A stretch of 42,365 nt of DNA from NCBI RefSeq assembly GCF_003034995.1, contig NZ_PZKF01000025.1:1-42365 (forward strand), written 5' to 3'. Source of the stretch: Phaeovulum veldkampii DSM 11550 (GTDB taxonomy: Bacteria; Pseudomonadota; Alphaproteobacteria; Rhodobacterales; Rhodobacteraceae). Below are positions 24,650 through 33,638 of this stretch, one piece after another; the first letter of the stretch is position 1, and the number at the start of each line of letters is the position of its first letter. The notes below the pieces were generated by a model, which was not told where the DNA came from, did not search any database, and worked only from the letters and a program-made list of their open reading frames with translations. Position numbers and translations under genes: made by a program.

Positions 24650-25843
24650 TCATGCGGCCTGCTCCTGCGGTGGTGCCCGTGATCGCGGCGTCTGGCCGCG
24701 CCGGAATATTTCTATAATCCGCATCGGCGCACCGCAGCAGGGGCAAGGTTCGCGCAGGGTGAGCGGGGCGTTCTCGATTGCCGTTTCGGGTGCCGGGGCG
24801 GGTTGAGCCGCTCCGAGCAGGGTGCGGATCCTCGCGATGTTGGCCCTGCGACTGGCACTTGCCAGCAGGCCGTAATGCCGGATGCGGTGGAAGCCGTCGG
24901 GCAGGACATGGATCAGGAACCGGCGGATGAACTCGTCGGTGGCGAGGCGCATCACCTTTTGCCTGTCGCCCTGTTTGATGCGGTAATCCTTCCAGCGAAA
25001 CGTGACGGTCCCGGCTTCGGCGCTGACAAGGCGGTTGTTCGATATGGCGACGCGGTGGGTGTAACGGCTGAGATAGGCCAGAACCGCCTCGGGGCCGCCG
25101 AAGGGGGGCTTGGCATAGACCACCCATTCGGATTTGCGGAACGGGGCCAACCAGGTGGTGAAGCTGGCGAGGTCTGCAAGGTTCACCAGATCGCCGAAGA
25201 AGGCGAGTTCCCCGGCGCGGTGCAAGGCGAGAAGCCCCTCAAGAAACAGGCGCCGGAACAACCGCGACAGCACCCGAACATGAAAGAAAAAGCCCTGCTT
25301 GCAGGCAATCCAGCGGGTGCCGTCGGGCGACAAGCCGCCGCCGGGGACGATCATATGGATGTGGGGATGGTGGGTGAGCGCCGAGCCCCAGGTGTGCAGC
25401 ACCGCCGTCATGCCGAGCCGCGCGCCAAGGCGTCTGGGATCAGCGGCAAGGGTCAGAACCGTCTCGGCCGAGGCACGGAACAGCAGGTCATAGACCGCCT
25501 TCTTGTTCCAGAAGGCGATCTGCGCGATCTCGGCCGGGAGGGTGAAGACGACGTGGAAATACTCCACGGGCAGCAGGTCCGCGGCGCGCGCGGCCATCCA
25601 GTCCCGCGCCGCCGGGCCCTGGCATTTGGGGCAATGCCGGTTTTTGCAGGAATTATAGGCGATGTGCTGATGGCCGCAGCTGGCGCAACCGGCCACATGC
25701 CCGCCGAGAGCCTCGGTTCGGCAGGCTTCGATGGCCGACATCACCTTGAGCTGGGTCAGGCTGACATGCCCCGCATTGGCCTGCCGCCACGCAGGGCCAT
25801 GGGTGCGGAAGATGTCAGCCAGTTCCAGCGATGGCCGGGGCAC
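24650..25843 (-). CDS. IS91-family transposase (HUH, Y2 type)
   Basis: A 397-aa rolling-circle transposase. An N-terminal zinc-binding region (CASC at 53-56, C66, CPKC at 71-74) is followed by the HUH motif HHPHIHMIVPGG (158-169) and two tyrosines in AYLSRYTHR (Y257, Y261), the pair used for strand nicking and transfer. It starts with GTG at 25843, 12 bases after the recombinase stop, and appears complete. A second CPCC motif lies near the C-terminus. IS91/ISCR-type elements can carry off neighbouring DNA by one-ended transposition, which is relevant to the adjacent cargo. Confidence 0.93.
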   Translation of the reverse strand: MPRPSLELADIFRTHGPAWRQANAGHVSLTQLKVMSAIEACRTEALGGHVAGCASCGHQHIAYNSCKNRHCPKCQGPAARDWMAARAADLLPVEYFHVVFTLPAEIAQIAFWNKKAVYDLLFRASAETVLTLAADPRRLGARLGMTAVLHTWGSALTHHPHIHMIVPGGGLSPDGTRWIACKQGFFFHVRVLSRLFRRLFLEGLLALHRAGELAFFGDLVNLADLASFTTWLAPFRKSEWVVYAKPPFGGPEAVLAYLSRYTHRVAISNNRLVSAEAGTVTFRWKDYRIKQGDRQKVMRLATDEFIRRFLIHVLPDGFHRIRHYGLLASASRRANIARIRTLLGAAQPAPAPETAIENAPLTLREPCPCCGAPMRIIEIFRRGQTPRSRAPPQEQAA

Positions 25844-25855
25844 GCAGCCCCGGCG

Positions 25856-26746
25856 TCAGTCCGGCCCAACGGATCGGAGCACCCGGTCCTGGACAAGCTT
25901 CATCTGCTCGAAGGGGCTGACAGTGCTCTGGATCGTCTTGGTGGCGACATGGGCATAGCGCGCCGTGGTGCTGAGCTTGGCATGACCCAGCAGCACCTGG
26001 ATCACCCTCACGTCGGTGTTGGCCTCCAACAGGTGCGTGGCGAAGCTGTGGCGCAGTGTATGCAGGGTCGCTGGCTTCGTGATCCCTGCCATATCCTTGG
26101 CCGCCATGAAGGCTCGGTTCAGTTGTCGGGGTGACAATGGCGAGATCTTTGGCTTGCCCGGAAACAGCCAGCCTTCGGGACGGGACTCGCGCCAATATTG
26201 CCGCAGCACCTCAAGCAGGCTGGGCGACAACATGGCCTGCCGGTCCTTGCTGCCCTTGCCCTGATCGACATGGATCAGCATGCGCTGGCTGTCGATGTCG
26301 CGGACCCTGAGGTTGCAGACCTCCGAGGCCCGCAGCCCCGCCCCGTAGCTGATGCCAAGGGCTGCCCGATACTTCAATCCGGGCCCCGGCACCGAGGCCA
26401 GAAGCTTTGCGACCTCTTCCACGCTCAGCACCACCGGCAACTTCCGCGGCTGGCGATGGAACTGCATGTATCGCTTCATCTCCTCGCGCCCGCAGGTGAC
26501 GCCGAAAAAGAACCGCAGCGAAATGATGCGCACATTGAACGTGGTGGCTGACACCAGGTCCTTCGTCATCTGCAACTGATAGGCCCGCAGATCCTCTGGC
26601 GTGGCTGTATCCGGAGATCGCCCCAGGAAAGACGCGAAATGCTTCACGCAGCGAATGTGCCCCTGCTGGGTCTTCTCGCACAACCCGCGGATATGCATGT
26701 CCTCAATCATCCGCTGGCGCAGCGGGGTGGTCTTCTCCTCCTTCAT
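25856..26746 (-). CDS. Tyrosine recombinase/integrase of the IS91 unit
   Basis: A 296-aa phage-type integrase. The N-terminal SAM-like domain spans residues 8-90, and the catalytic domain follows with R139 (GAGLRASEV), K164 in QGKGSKDR, H229 and R232 (LHTLRHSFATHLL), H255 (LLGHAKLSTT) and Y264 (ARYAHV), so all catalytic residues are present. The start at 26746 has AGGAGG 8 bases upstream. Its close association with the transposase suggests it belongs to that element rather than acting as the integrase of the conjugative element, whose integrase is not in this window. Confidence 0.9.
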   Translation of the reverse strand: MKEEKTTPLRQRMIEDMHIRGLCEKTQQGHIRCVKHFASFLGRSPDTATPEDLRAYQLQMTKDLVSATTFNVRIISLRFFFGVTCGREEMKRYMQFHRQPRKLPVVLSVEEVAKLLASVPGPGLKYRAALGISYGAGLRASEVCNLRVRDIDSQRMLIHVDQGKGSKDRQAMLSPSLLEVLRQYWRESRPEGWLFPGKPKISPLSPRQLNRAFMAAKDMAGITKPATLHTLRHSFATHLLEANTDVRVIQVLLGHAKLSTTARYAHVATKTIQSTVSPFEQMKLVQDRVLRSVGPD

Positions 26747-27100
26747 CGAAACCTCCTGTCTGACGGGTGGAAGGACCCACATCGTCAGCCCAGAAAGGCC
26801 TCACACAAAGAGCAACGCTGAATTGGGAACCGAACGCCAGCCACAGGCGCCAATGCCGCGGAGCGGCTTAGTCCTTCCGCCCACATCGTCGACCGTGTCG
26901 GTCAATTCGGCGCGGTGATGTGTTCCGTCATGCCTTGTGCCGTTCCTGTTGAAGGGGATCTGCAAACCCTCCGATTTTCCGCCGTGCGCCGCCGTGAACC
27001 GCACACTGCCAAATACCTGTTGAGTCGAGCAAAAATCCGGTTCCCTTAATCGATCCCGAACCGGGGTTGAGCTGAGGCGTCCCCGCGCAATGGGGACGAC
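26747..27100. other. Gap before trbB: probable IS91 end and trb leader
   Basis: No gene is supported. Two short dyads lie at its right end: CCGGTTC (27037-27043) with GAACCGG (27058-27064), which could be an operator, and CGTCCCC (27078-27084) with GGGGACG (27092-27098), which ends two bases before the trbB start and covers its likely ribosome-binding GGGGA. Because cargo has separated trbB from the upstream tra genes, any promoter now driving trb should be in this gap; I could not pick a convincing -35/-10 pair. Confidence 0.4.
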
Positions 27101-28081
27101 ATGACGGCAGATCACCGGAATTCCGAGGCTAGGTCCCGCGGTGCGCGCATGCTGCGCACTGCGCTCGGCGCGTCGATCGCGCGGCTTCTCGAGGACCCGA
27201 GTGTCGTCGAGGTCATGCTGAACCCTGATGGTCGCATCTGGGTCGACCGTCTGTCTCAAGGGCTAGCCGATACGGGGGAGCGGCTCTCTGCCGCCGATGG
27301 TGAGCGCATCGTTCGGCTAGTGGCCCATCATGTCGGTGCAGAGGTTCATGCGCGGAGCCCCAGGGTGTCGGCGGAGCTGCCCGAAACCGGGGAGCGGTTC
27401 GAAGGTCTTCTACCGCCCGTCGTCGCCGCCCCGGCCTTTGCCATCCGCAAACCCGCGGTCGCAGTCTTCACGCTGGACGATTACGTAGCGGCGAGGATCA
27501 TGACTGAACATCAGGCCGATGCTCTCCGAGCCTCGGTCGCAGCACGTGCCAACATTCTCGTGGCGGGCGGCACCTCGACGGGCAAGACCACGCTGACCAA
27601 CGCTCTCCTGGCCGAGGTTGCGAAGACCTCGGATCGCGTAGTCATCATCGAGGATACCCGCGAGCTGCAATGCGCCGCGCCCAACCTGGTCGCGCTGCGT
27701 ACCAAGGATGGTGTTGCGACCCTCTCTGATCTGGTCCGGTCCTCGCTGCGCCTGCGCCCGGACCGCATACCCGTGGGCGAAGTGCGCGGGGCGGAGGCCC
27801 TTGATCTTCTGAAAGCCTGGGGCACCGGCCATCCCGGGGGGGTCGGGACGATCCACGCCGGGAGCGCCATCGGCGCGCTGCGCCGCCTTGAGCAACTCAT
27901 CCAGGAAGCTGTCATCACCGTCCCCCGCGCGCTGATCGCCGAGACGATCGATCTGGTCGCCGTTCTCGCAGGGCGCGGCTCTGCGCGTCGGCTGGTCGAA
28001 CTGGCCCGCGTCGACGGGCTCGGCGCTGACGGCGACTACAGCATCACCCCCGCAACCACCCCGAAAGGACACCCCGAATGA
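27101..28081 (+). CDS. trbB: Conjugal transfer ATPase TrbB (VirB11-like)
   Basis: A 326-aa cytoplasmic hexameric ATPase of the VirB11/secretion NTPase family, first gene of the trb operon. Walker A is GGTSTGKTT (156-164), the Asp box [10 protein letters not shown] and the Walker B-like [16 protein letters not shown] follow, with the His box [15 protein letters not shown]. It powers pilus assembly and switching to DNA transfer. The ATG at 27101 has GGGGA just upstream inside a hairpin. The last 4 bases overlap trbC (ATGA). Confidence 0.95.
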   Translation: MTADHRNSEARSRGARMLRTALGASIARLLEDPSVVEVMLNPDGRIWVDRLSQGLADTGERLSAADGERIVRLVAHHVGAEVHARSPRVSAELPETGERFEGLLPPVVAAPAFAIRKPAVAVFTLDDYVAARIMTEHQADALRASVAARANILVAGGTSTGKTTLTNALLAEVAKTSDRVVIIEDTRELQCAAPNLVALRTKDGVATLSDLVRSSLRLRPDRIPVGEVRGAEALDLLKAWGTGHPGGVGTIHAGSAIGALRRLEQLIQEAVITVPRALIAETIDLVAVLAGRGSARRLVELARVDGLGADGDYSITPATTPKGHPE

Positions 28082-28410
28082 TCCGCCACGCCCGTGCCCT
28101 GCAACGTCGTGCCACGACCCTCGCGACTGCTGCCTATGTCAGCCTGCTGCTGGCCCCTGCGGCCCATGCGTCCGGCTCCTCCATGCCCTGGGAGGCGCCG
28201 CTTCAGGCCATCCTCCAGTCGATCGAGGGTCCCGTCGCCAAGATCGTTGCCGTCATCATCATCATCGCCACCGGCCTCACGCTGGCCTTCGGCGACACCT
28301 CGGGCGGGTTCCGGCGCCTGATCCAGATCGTCTTCGGCCTGTCGATCGCCTTTGCAGCGTCGAGCTTCTTCCTCTCTTTCTTCTCCTTCGGCGGTGGGGC
28401 GCTGCTCTGA
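28078..28410 (+). CDS. trbC: Conjugal transfer pilin TrbC (VirB2-like)
   Basis: A 110-aa propilin. A long N-terminal leader ends in LLLAPAAHA (about residue 31), then SGSSMPWE and two membrane segments (about 52-71, IVAVIIIIATGLTLAF, and 83-105). In IncP systems the mature pilin is cyclised by TraF, which is encoded at 2.5 kb in this window. Its start overlaps trbB and its stop overlaps trbD by one base, as is usual for this operon. Confidence 0.93.
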   Translation: MIRHARALQRRATTLATAAYVSLLLAPAAHASGSSMPWEAPLQAILQSIEGPVAKIVAVIIIIATGLTLAFGDTSGGFRRLIQIVFGLSIAFAASSFFLSFFSFGGGALL

Positions 28411-28691
28411 TGGCGGGAAGTTTCGAGAGCCTCGATGCCGTTCCCGGCTTTTCCGTACCGGTGCATAGGGCGCTGACCGAGCAGATCCTGCTGGGCGGCG
28501 CGCCGCGGTCCATTGCGATCCTGAACGGCACGTTGGCCGCGGCCATTGGCCTCGGCCTGCGCCTCTGGCTGGTCGGCATCCTCATCTGGGCCGTGGTGCA
28601 TCTTCTGGCGGTCTGGGCCGCGAAGCGCGACCCGCTCTTCGTCGAAGTCGGTCGCAGGCATCTGCGTCTTCCTGCCTTCCTCGCGGTGTGA
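28410..28691 (+). CDS. trbD: Conjugal transfer protein TrbD (VirB3-like)
   Basis: A 93-aa inner-membrane protein of the VirB3 family. It has the characteristic PVHRALTEQILLGGAPR segment (residues 17-33), a hydrophobic region at about 38-68, and the DPLFVEVGRRHL segment near the end. It works with TrbE at the base of the channel. The TGATG junction with trbC couples their translation; trbE begins 10 bases after its stop. Confidence 0.93.
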   Translation: MAGSFESLDAVPGFSVPVHRALTEQILLGGAPRSIAILNGTLAAAIGLGLRLWLVGILIWAVVHLLAVWAAKRDPLFVEVGRRHLRLPAFLAV

Positions 28692-28701
28692 GGGCGCGCC
28701 C

Positions 28702-31188
28702 ATGATGAACCTCGCCGAATATCGCAACCGCAACGCTCGTCTCGCGGATTACCTGCCCTGGGCGGCGCTGGTCGCGCCCGGGATCGTTCTGAACAAGGAC
28801 GGCAGCTTTCAGCGGACGGCCAGGTTCCGCGGGCCGGACCTCGACTCCGCGGTCGCGGCCGAGCTGGTCGCGGTGGCAGGGCGCATCAACAACGCCTTTC
28901 GGCGTCTGGGCTCCGGCTGGGCGATCTTCGTCGAGGCGCAGCGGTCCGAGGCCGCGACCTATCCCGACAGCCGGTTTCCCGATCCGGCCTCGGCGCTTCT
29001 CGATGCCGAACGCAAGGCGGCCTTCGAGGAGGCGGGCACGCATTTCGTGTCAGGCTATTTCCTGACCTTCCTCTGGCTGCCGCCGGCGGAGGATGCCGCC
29101 CGTGCCGAGACCTGGCTGTACGAGGGTCGCGAGCAATCCGGGGTCAATCCGTGGGAACTGCTGCGGGGTTTCATCGACCGGACCGATCGCGTGCTGTCCC
29201 TGCTGGACGGCTTTATGCCCGAATGCCGCTGGCTCGATGATGCCGAGACGCTGACCTATCTGCATTCGACCGTCTCGACCAACCGCCAGCGCCTGCGTGT
29301 GCCCGAGGTGCCGATGCATCTCGATGCGCTCTTGGCCGATCAGCCGCTGACTGCGGGCCTCGAGCCCTGCCTCGGCGATCAGCATCTCCGCGTCCTGACG
29401 CTCACCGGTTTTCCCAGTGCGACCACGCCCGGGCTCCTCGATGAGATGAACCGGCTGGCCTTTCCCTATCGCTGGTCCACCCGCGCGATCCTTCTGGACA
29501 AGACGGATGCGGTGCGCCTGCTGACCCGGATCCGCCGCCAGTGGTTTGCCAAGCGCAAGTCGGTCGCCGCGATCCTGAAGGAGGTGATGACCAACGAGCA
29601 GTCCGCGCTGGTCGACACCGACGCGGCGAACAAGGCGCTCGATGCCGACATGGCGCTGCAGGAGCTCGGCGCCGATGTCGCGGGCATGGCCTATGTCACG
29701 GCCACGATCACGGTCTGGGACCGCGATCCGCACGCCGCCGACGAAAAGCTCCGGCTGGTGGAGAAGATCGTGCAGGGGCGGGATTTCACGGCCATGCCCG
29801 AGACCGTCAATGCGGTCGATGCCTGGCTCGGCTCCCTGCCGGGGCATGCTTACGCGAATGTCCGCCAGCCCCCGATCTCGACCCTGAACCTCGCCCACAT
29901 GATCCCGCTCTCGGCAGTCTGGGCGGGGCCGGATCGGAATGATCATCTGGACGCGCCGCCCTTGCTCTTCGGCAAGACCGAAGGGTCGACGCCGTTCCGC
30001 CTGTCGCTGCATATCGGCGACGTCGGCCATACCTTGGTGATCGGGCCGACGGGTGCCGGGAAATCCGTGCTTCTGGCGCTGATCGCGCTGCAGTTCCGGC
30101 GTTATGCGCAGAGCCAGATCTTCGCTTTCGATTTCGGCGGGTCGATCCGGGTTGCGGCGCTCGCCATGGGCGGCGACTGGCATGATCTAGGTGGTTCGCT
30201 TACCGATAGTGGGGAAGGGGCGGTTTATCTCCAGCCGCTCGCCCGGATCGACGATCCCGGAGAACGCGCCTGGGCTTCGGGCTGGATCGCGGCGATCCTC
30301 GCCCGCGAAGGCGTGACCATCACCCCCGAGGTGAAGGAGCATCTCTGGACCGCGCTGTGCTCGCTCGCCTCGGCACCGATCGGCGAGCGCACGATCACGG
30401 GCCTTGCCGTTCTTCTGCAATCGACCGACCTGAAGCAGGCGCTGCGGCCCTATTGCCTCGGTGGCCCCTATGGACGGCTCCTTGACGCCGAGATCGAGGA
30501 ACTGGGCGAAGCCTCCGTTCAGGCCTTCGAGATCGAAGGGCTGGTCGGGACCGGCGCGGCACCGGCGGTGCTGTCCTATCTTTTCCACCGGATCGGGGAT
30601 CGCCTCGATGGTCGGCCGACACTGCTGATCATCGATGAAGGATGGCTGGCGCTTGATGATGAGGGCTTTGCCGGCCAGCTCCGTGAATGGCTAAAGACGC
30701 TGCGCAAGAAGAATGCCTCGGTCATCTTCGCCACCCAGTCCCTGAGCGACATCGACGGCAGCGCCATCGCGCCCGCGATCATCGAGAGCTGTCCGACCCG
30801 GCTTCTTCTGCCGAACGAGCGGGCGATCGAGCCGCAGATCACGGCCATCTATCGCCGCTTCGGCCTGAATGACCGCCAGATCGAGCTCCTCGCGCGGGCC
30901 ACGCCCAAGCGTGACTACTACTGCCAATCCCGCCGCGGCAACCGCCTGTTCGAACTTGGGCTTTCCGAGGTCGGCCTCGCGCTCTGCGCGGCCTCCTCGA
31001 AGTCCGATCAGGCTGCCGTCGACCGGCTTCTGGCCGAACATGGACGCGCAGGCTTTCTCGCCGCCTGGCTGCGCCACCGCGGCGTGGACTGGGCAGCTGA
31101 CCTGATCCCCGATCTTCCCAACCTCACTCCCGGACCCGAGGCCAAGTCGCCACAGGACCCGGACCACCCCCCAGCAGAGGAGACCTGA
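28702..31188 (+). CDS. trbE: Conjugal transfer ATPase TrbE (VirB4-like)
   Basis: An 828-aa ATPase, the largest of the trb system, anchored at the inner membrane. It starts MMNLAEYRNRNARLADYLPW, the usual TrbE beginning. Walker A is IGPTGAGKSVL (about 446-456) and Walker B LLIIDEGWLALDDEG (about 640-654). It energises assembly of the pilus and channel. The first ATG at 28702 is chosen from alignment with family starts; longer upstream extensions are out of character. The C-terminal tail (PEAKSPQDPDHPPAEET) is low in complexity. trbJ follows 2 bases after its stop. Confidence 0.95.
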   Translation: MMNLAEYRNRNARLADYLPWAALVAPGIVLNKDGSFQRTARFRGPDLDSAVAAELVAVAGRINNAFRRLGSGWAIFVEAQRSEAATYPDSRFPDPASALLDAERKAAFEEAGTHFVSGYFLTFLWLPPAEDAARAETWLYEGREQSGVNPWELLRGFIDRTDRVLSLLDGFMPECRWLDDAETLTYLHSTVSTNRQRLRVPEVPMHLDALLADQPLTAGLEPCLGDQHLRVLTLTGFPSATTPGLLDEMNRLAFPYRWSTRAILLDKTDAVRLLTRIRRQWFAKRKSVAAILKEVMTNEQSALVDTDAANKALDADMALQELGADVAGMAYVTATITVWDRDPHAADEKLRLVEKIVQGRDFTAMPETVNAVDAWLGSLPGHAYANVRQPPISTLNLAHMIPLSAVWAGPDRNDHLDAPPLLFGKTEGSTPFRLSLHIGDVGHTLVIGPTGAGKSVLLALIALQFRRYAQSQIFAFDFGGSIRVAALAMGGDWHDLGGSLTDSGEGAVYLQPLARIDDPGERAWASGWIAAILAREGVTITPEVKEHLWTALCSLASAPIGERTITGLAVLLQSTDLKQALRPYCLGGPYGRLLDAEIEELGEASVQAFEIEGLVGTGAAPAVLSYLFHRIGDRLDGRPTLLIIDEGWLALDDEGFAGQLREWLKTLRKKNASVIFATQSLSDIDGSAIAPAIIESCPTRLLLPNERAIEPQITAIYRRFGLNDRQIELLARATPKRDYYCQSRRGNRLFELGLSEVGLALCAASSKSDQAAVDRLLAEHGRAGFLAAWLRHRGVDWAADLIPDLPNLTPGPEAKSPQDPDHPPAEET

Positions 31189-31190
31189 CC

Positions 31191-31970
31191 ATGACCCGCA
31201 CCCCCATCGGCCGTTTCGCCGGCGCCTCGATGCTCGCCCTCGCGCTTGCCGCGCCCGTGGCCCTGTCGCCGATCCTTGCCAGCCCGGCCCATGCCTTCTT
31301 CGGCTTCGGTCGCATCGTCTATGATCCGAGCAACTATGCCCAGAACGTGCTGACCGCCGCTCGCACGCTCGAGCAGATCAACAACCAGATCCAGCAGCTG
31401 CAGAACGAGGCGCAGATGCTGATCAACCAGGCCCGCAACCTCGCGAGCCTGCCCTATTCGTCTCTGCAGCAACTGCAGCAGAATGTCGGCCGGACGCAGC
31501 AGTTGCTGCAACAGGCCCAGAGCATCGCCTTCGACGTGGGTCAGATCGACCAGGCGTTTCAGGACCGCTACGGCAATGTCGCGCTATCCGCGACCGACGC
31601 GCAGCTCGTCGCGGATGCCCGGGCGCGCTGGGAAACCACCGTCGGCAGTTTGCAGGACGCCCTGCGCGTGCAGGCGGGCGTCGTCGGCAACATCGACACC
31701 AACCGCGCCGAAATGTCCGCGCTGGTCGGCCAGAGCCAGAACGCCACCGGTGCCCTGCAGGCGACGCAGGCGGGCAACCAGCTTCTGGCCCTGCAATCGC
31801 AACAGCTGTCGGACATGATCGCGCTTCTGTCGGCCAATGGCCGGGCCGAGGCGCTGATCGAGGCCGAGCGCGCCACCGCCGCCGAGCAGGGGCGGGTCCA
31901 GCGCGAGCGCTTCCTCACGCCGGGCGCGGGCTATCAGCCCGGCAATGCCCGGATGTTCAGCACCAACTGA
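31191..31970 (+). CDS. trbJ: Conjugal transfer protein TrbJ (VirB5-like)
   Basis: A 259-aa exported protein. A signal peptide (residues 1-36, ending SPAHA) precedes FFGFGRIVYDPSNYAQN, the TrbJ signature, and a long glutamine-rich helical region (LEQINNQIQQLQNEAQ). It is expected in the periplasm, where it acts as a minor pilus component or tip. Complete and in canonical order between trbE and trbK; AGGAGACC lies upstream of the start, at the end of trbE. Confidence 0.93.
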   Translation: MTRTPIGRFAGASMLALALAAPVALSPILASPAHAFFGFGRIVYDPSNYAQNVLTAARTLEQINNQIQQLQNEAQMLINQARNLASLPYSSLQQLQQNVGRTQQLLQQAQSIAFDVGQIDQAFQDRYGNVALSATDAQLVADARARWETTVGSLQDALRVQAGVVGNIDTNRAEMSALVGQSQNATGALQATQAGNQLLALQSQQLSDMIALLSANGRAEALIEAERATAAEQGRVQRERFLTPGAGYQPGNARMFSTN

Positions 31971-31991
31971 AACGCGGGGAAGGGGGCCTTT

Positions 31992-32279
31992 ATGGAAGGC
32001 AAGGTGCTGGCCCGGATCGGTGCGGTGGTCTTTGTGGCCATCGCCATCACCGCAACGGTGATCGACATGACGCGGCAGGAAGAACCGCCACCCGTGTCCT
32101 CACTTCCTGCCCTTCAGCCCCCAACCGATCCTCTGCGCGCCACGCTGCGCCGGTGCCAGCAACTCGGCGAGGCGGCCAGCAACGAGGTGGAATGTCTGTC
32201 GGCCTGGGCGCAGTCGCGGGACCGGTTCCTGGGCCGCCCGACGACGCACGCCGCACCCCAAGGGAATGAGGGACAGTGA
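31992..32279 (+). CDS. trbK: TrbK-like putative entry exclusion protein
   Basis: A 95-aa protein of the TrbK-alt type. One N-terminal membrane segment (about 7-24) is followed by a short periplasmic part with two cysteines (RCQQLGEAASNEVECLSAW) and a WAQSRDRFLG end. In IncP plasmids TrbK sits in the envelope of the host and blocks entry of a second copy of the element. This variant lacks the lipobox of RP4 TrbK. It has AAGGGGG before its start and lies 3 bases before trbL. Confidence 0.85.
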   Translation: MEGKVLARIGAVVFVAIAITATVIDMTRQEEPPPVSSLPALQPPTDPLRATLRRCQQLGEAASNEVECLSAWAQSRDRFLGRPTTHAAPQGNEGQ

Positions 32280-32282
32280 ACC

Positions 32283-33638
32283 ATGGACGGCACCGGCGTC
32301 ATCGACAACTTCCTCGGCATCTTCACCAGCTATATCGACAGCGGCTTCGGACTCCTGGGGGGCGAGGTCGCCTTTATCGCCACCACGCTCATCGTGATCG
32401 ATGTGACGCTGGCCGCCCTGTTCTGGACCTGGGGCGCGGACGACGACATCATCGCCCGCCTCGTCAAGAAGACGATCTTCGTCGGCATCTTCGCCTACCT
32501 GATCTCCAACTGGAACATGCTCGCGCGGATCGTCTTCGAAAGTTTTTCGGGGCTTGGGCTTCTCGCATCCGGCACCGGGTTCTCTGCCGCCGATCTCTTG
32601 CGCCCGGGCCGCGTCGCTCAGACCGGTCTCGATGCCGGGCGTCCGCTCCTCGAGGCCATCTCGGACCTCATGGGCTTTGTCGCCTTCTTCGAGAACTTCA
32701 TCCAGATCGCCTGCCTGATGTTCGCCTGGGTCCTGGTGCTCCTGGCCTTCTTCATCCTGGCCGTGCAGCTCTTCGTGACGCTGATCGAGTTCAAGCTGAC
32801 GACCCTTGCGGGTTTCGTGCTGATCCCCTTCGGCCTCTTCGGCAAGACCGCCTTCATGGCCGAACGGGTGCTGGGCAATGTCGTCTCGTCGGGCATCAAG
32901 GTGCTGGTGCTGGCCGTCATCATCGGCATCGGCTCGACGCTCTTCTCCCAGTTCACCTCGGGGTTTGGCGGGGCCACGCCCACGATCGATGATGCCATGG
33001 CGATCGTGCTGGCGGCGCTCTCGCTTCTGGGGCTCGGCATCTTTGGCCCCGGCATCGCCTCCGGCCTCGTCTCGGGTGGGCCGCAACTCGGGGCGGGTGC
33101 GGCCGTCGGAACCGGCCTTGCCGCAGGCGGCGCGATGATCGCGGGCGGGGCCGCAGCCGGTCTTGCCGCACGGGGCGGCGGCGCGGCGCTTGCCGGCGGT
33201 GCCGCAACCGTCCGTGGCGGCGCGGCCGCCGCAGGCGGAGCATCGACGGCCTATAGCCTTGCCTCCATGGGACAATCCGGAGCGGGCGGTGTCGCCGCGG
33301 GGCTGGGCGGCGTGGCCCGCGCGGCGGGTGCGGCCGCCGCCTCTCCGCTGAAACGCGCGACCGCCCGGGCCGCCGACGGTATCGGCTCCAGCTTCGCCGC
33401 TGGCGCGCGGGGCGGGTTTGGCGCCACCGGGGGCTCATCCTCAATGGGGACCGTTGCCGGAACGCCGGAGGCAACCGCGCCTCCGGCTACCGCAGCCGGT
33501 GCTGTCCCCGCTTGGGCGCAGCGGATGCAGCGCAAGCAGGCCCTCAGCCAAGGCACCACGATGGCGGCCCATGCCATCCGGTCCGGCGACGGTCAGGGTG
33601 CCGGATCTTCCATCAATCTTTCCGAGAGCAATCGCTGA
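32283..33638 (+). CDS. trbL: Conjugal transfer channel protein TrbL (VirB6-like)
   Basis: A 451-aa polytopic inner-membrane protein. It begins GTGVIDNFLGIFTSYIDSGFG, typical of TrbL, and has about six membrane spans within residues 30-265. Residues about 265-390 are an Ala/Gly-rich low-complexity region (repeated AAAGGAA-like stretches), common in TrbL C-termini, ending in a polar tail. It forms part of the channel in the inner membrane. The stop overlaps trbF by one base (TGATG). Confidence 0.94.
   Translation: MDGTGVIDNFLGIFTSYIDSGFGLLGGEVAFIATTLIVIDVTLAALFWTWGADDDIIARLVKKTIFVGIFAYLISNWNMLARIVFESFSGLGLLASGTGFSAADLLRPGRVAQTGLDAGRPLLEAISDLMGFVAFFENFIQIACLMFAWVLVLLAFFILAVQLFVTLIEFKLTTLAGFVLIPFGLFGKTAFMAERVLGNVVSSGIKVLVLAVIIGIGSTLFSQFTSGFGGATPTIDDAMAIVLAALSLLGLGIFGPGIASGLVSGGPQLGAGAAVGTGLAAGGAMIAGGAAAGLAARGGGAALAGGAATVRGGAAAAGGASTAYSLASMGQSGAGGVAAGLGGVARAAGAAAASPLKRATARAADGIGSSFAAGARGGFGATGGSSSMGTVAGTPEATAPPATAAGAVPAWAQRMQRKQALSQGTTMAAHAIRSGDGQGAGSSINLSESNR

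Larger units (their letters stand above)
24650..26746 (-). mobile_element. IS91-family unit: tyrosine recombinase plus transposase
   Basis: Two minus-strand genes 12 bases apart, a tyrosine recombinase followed by an IS91 HUH transposase, form a unit common in alphaproteobacterial genomes. The element must extend beyond the genes on both sides, probably into 24237-24649 and 26747-27000, but I cannot place its termini; IS91-type elements do not leave target duplications or simple inverted repeats. It lies just before trbB, at the right edge of the cargo that splits the transfer genes. Confidence 0.8.

Noticed and set aside
24803-26134. A 443-codon open frame on the plus strand over the IS91 transposase and recombinase
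   Set aside because: Both minus-strand genes are complete, with all catalytic motifs; the plus-strand product is not recognisable.
25856-26746. The tyrosine recombinase as integrase of the conjugative element
   Set aside because: It is 12 bases from an IS91 transposase in a common paired arrangement and lies in the middle of the element, so it more likely belongs to the IS.
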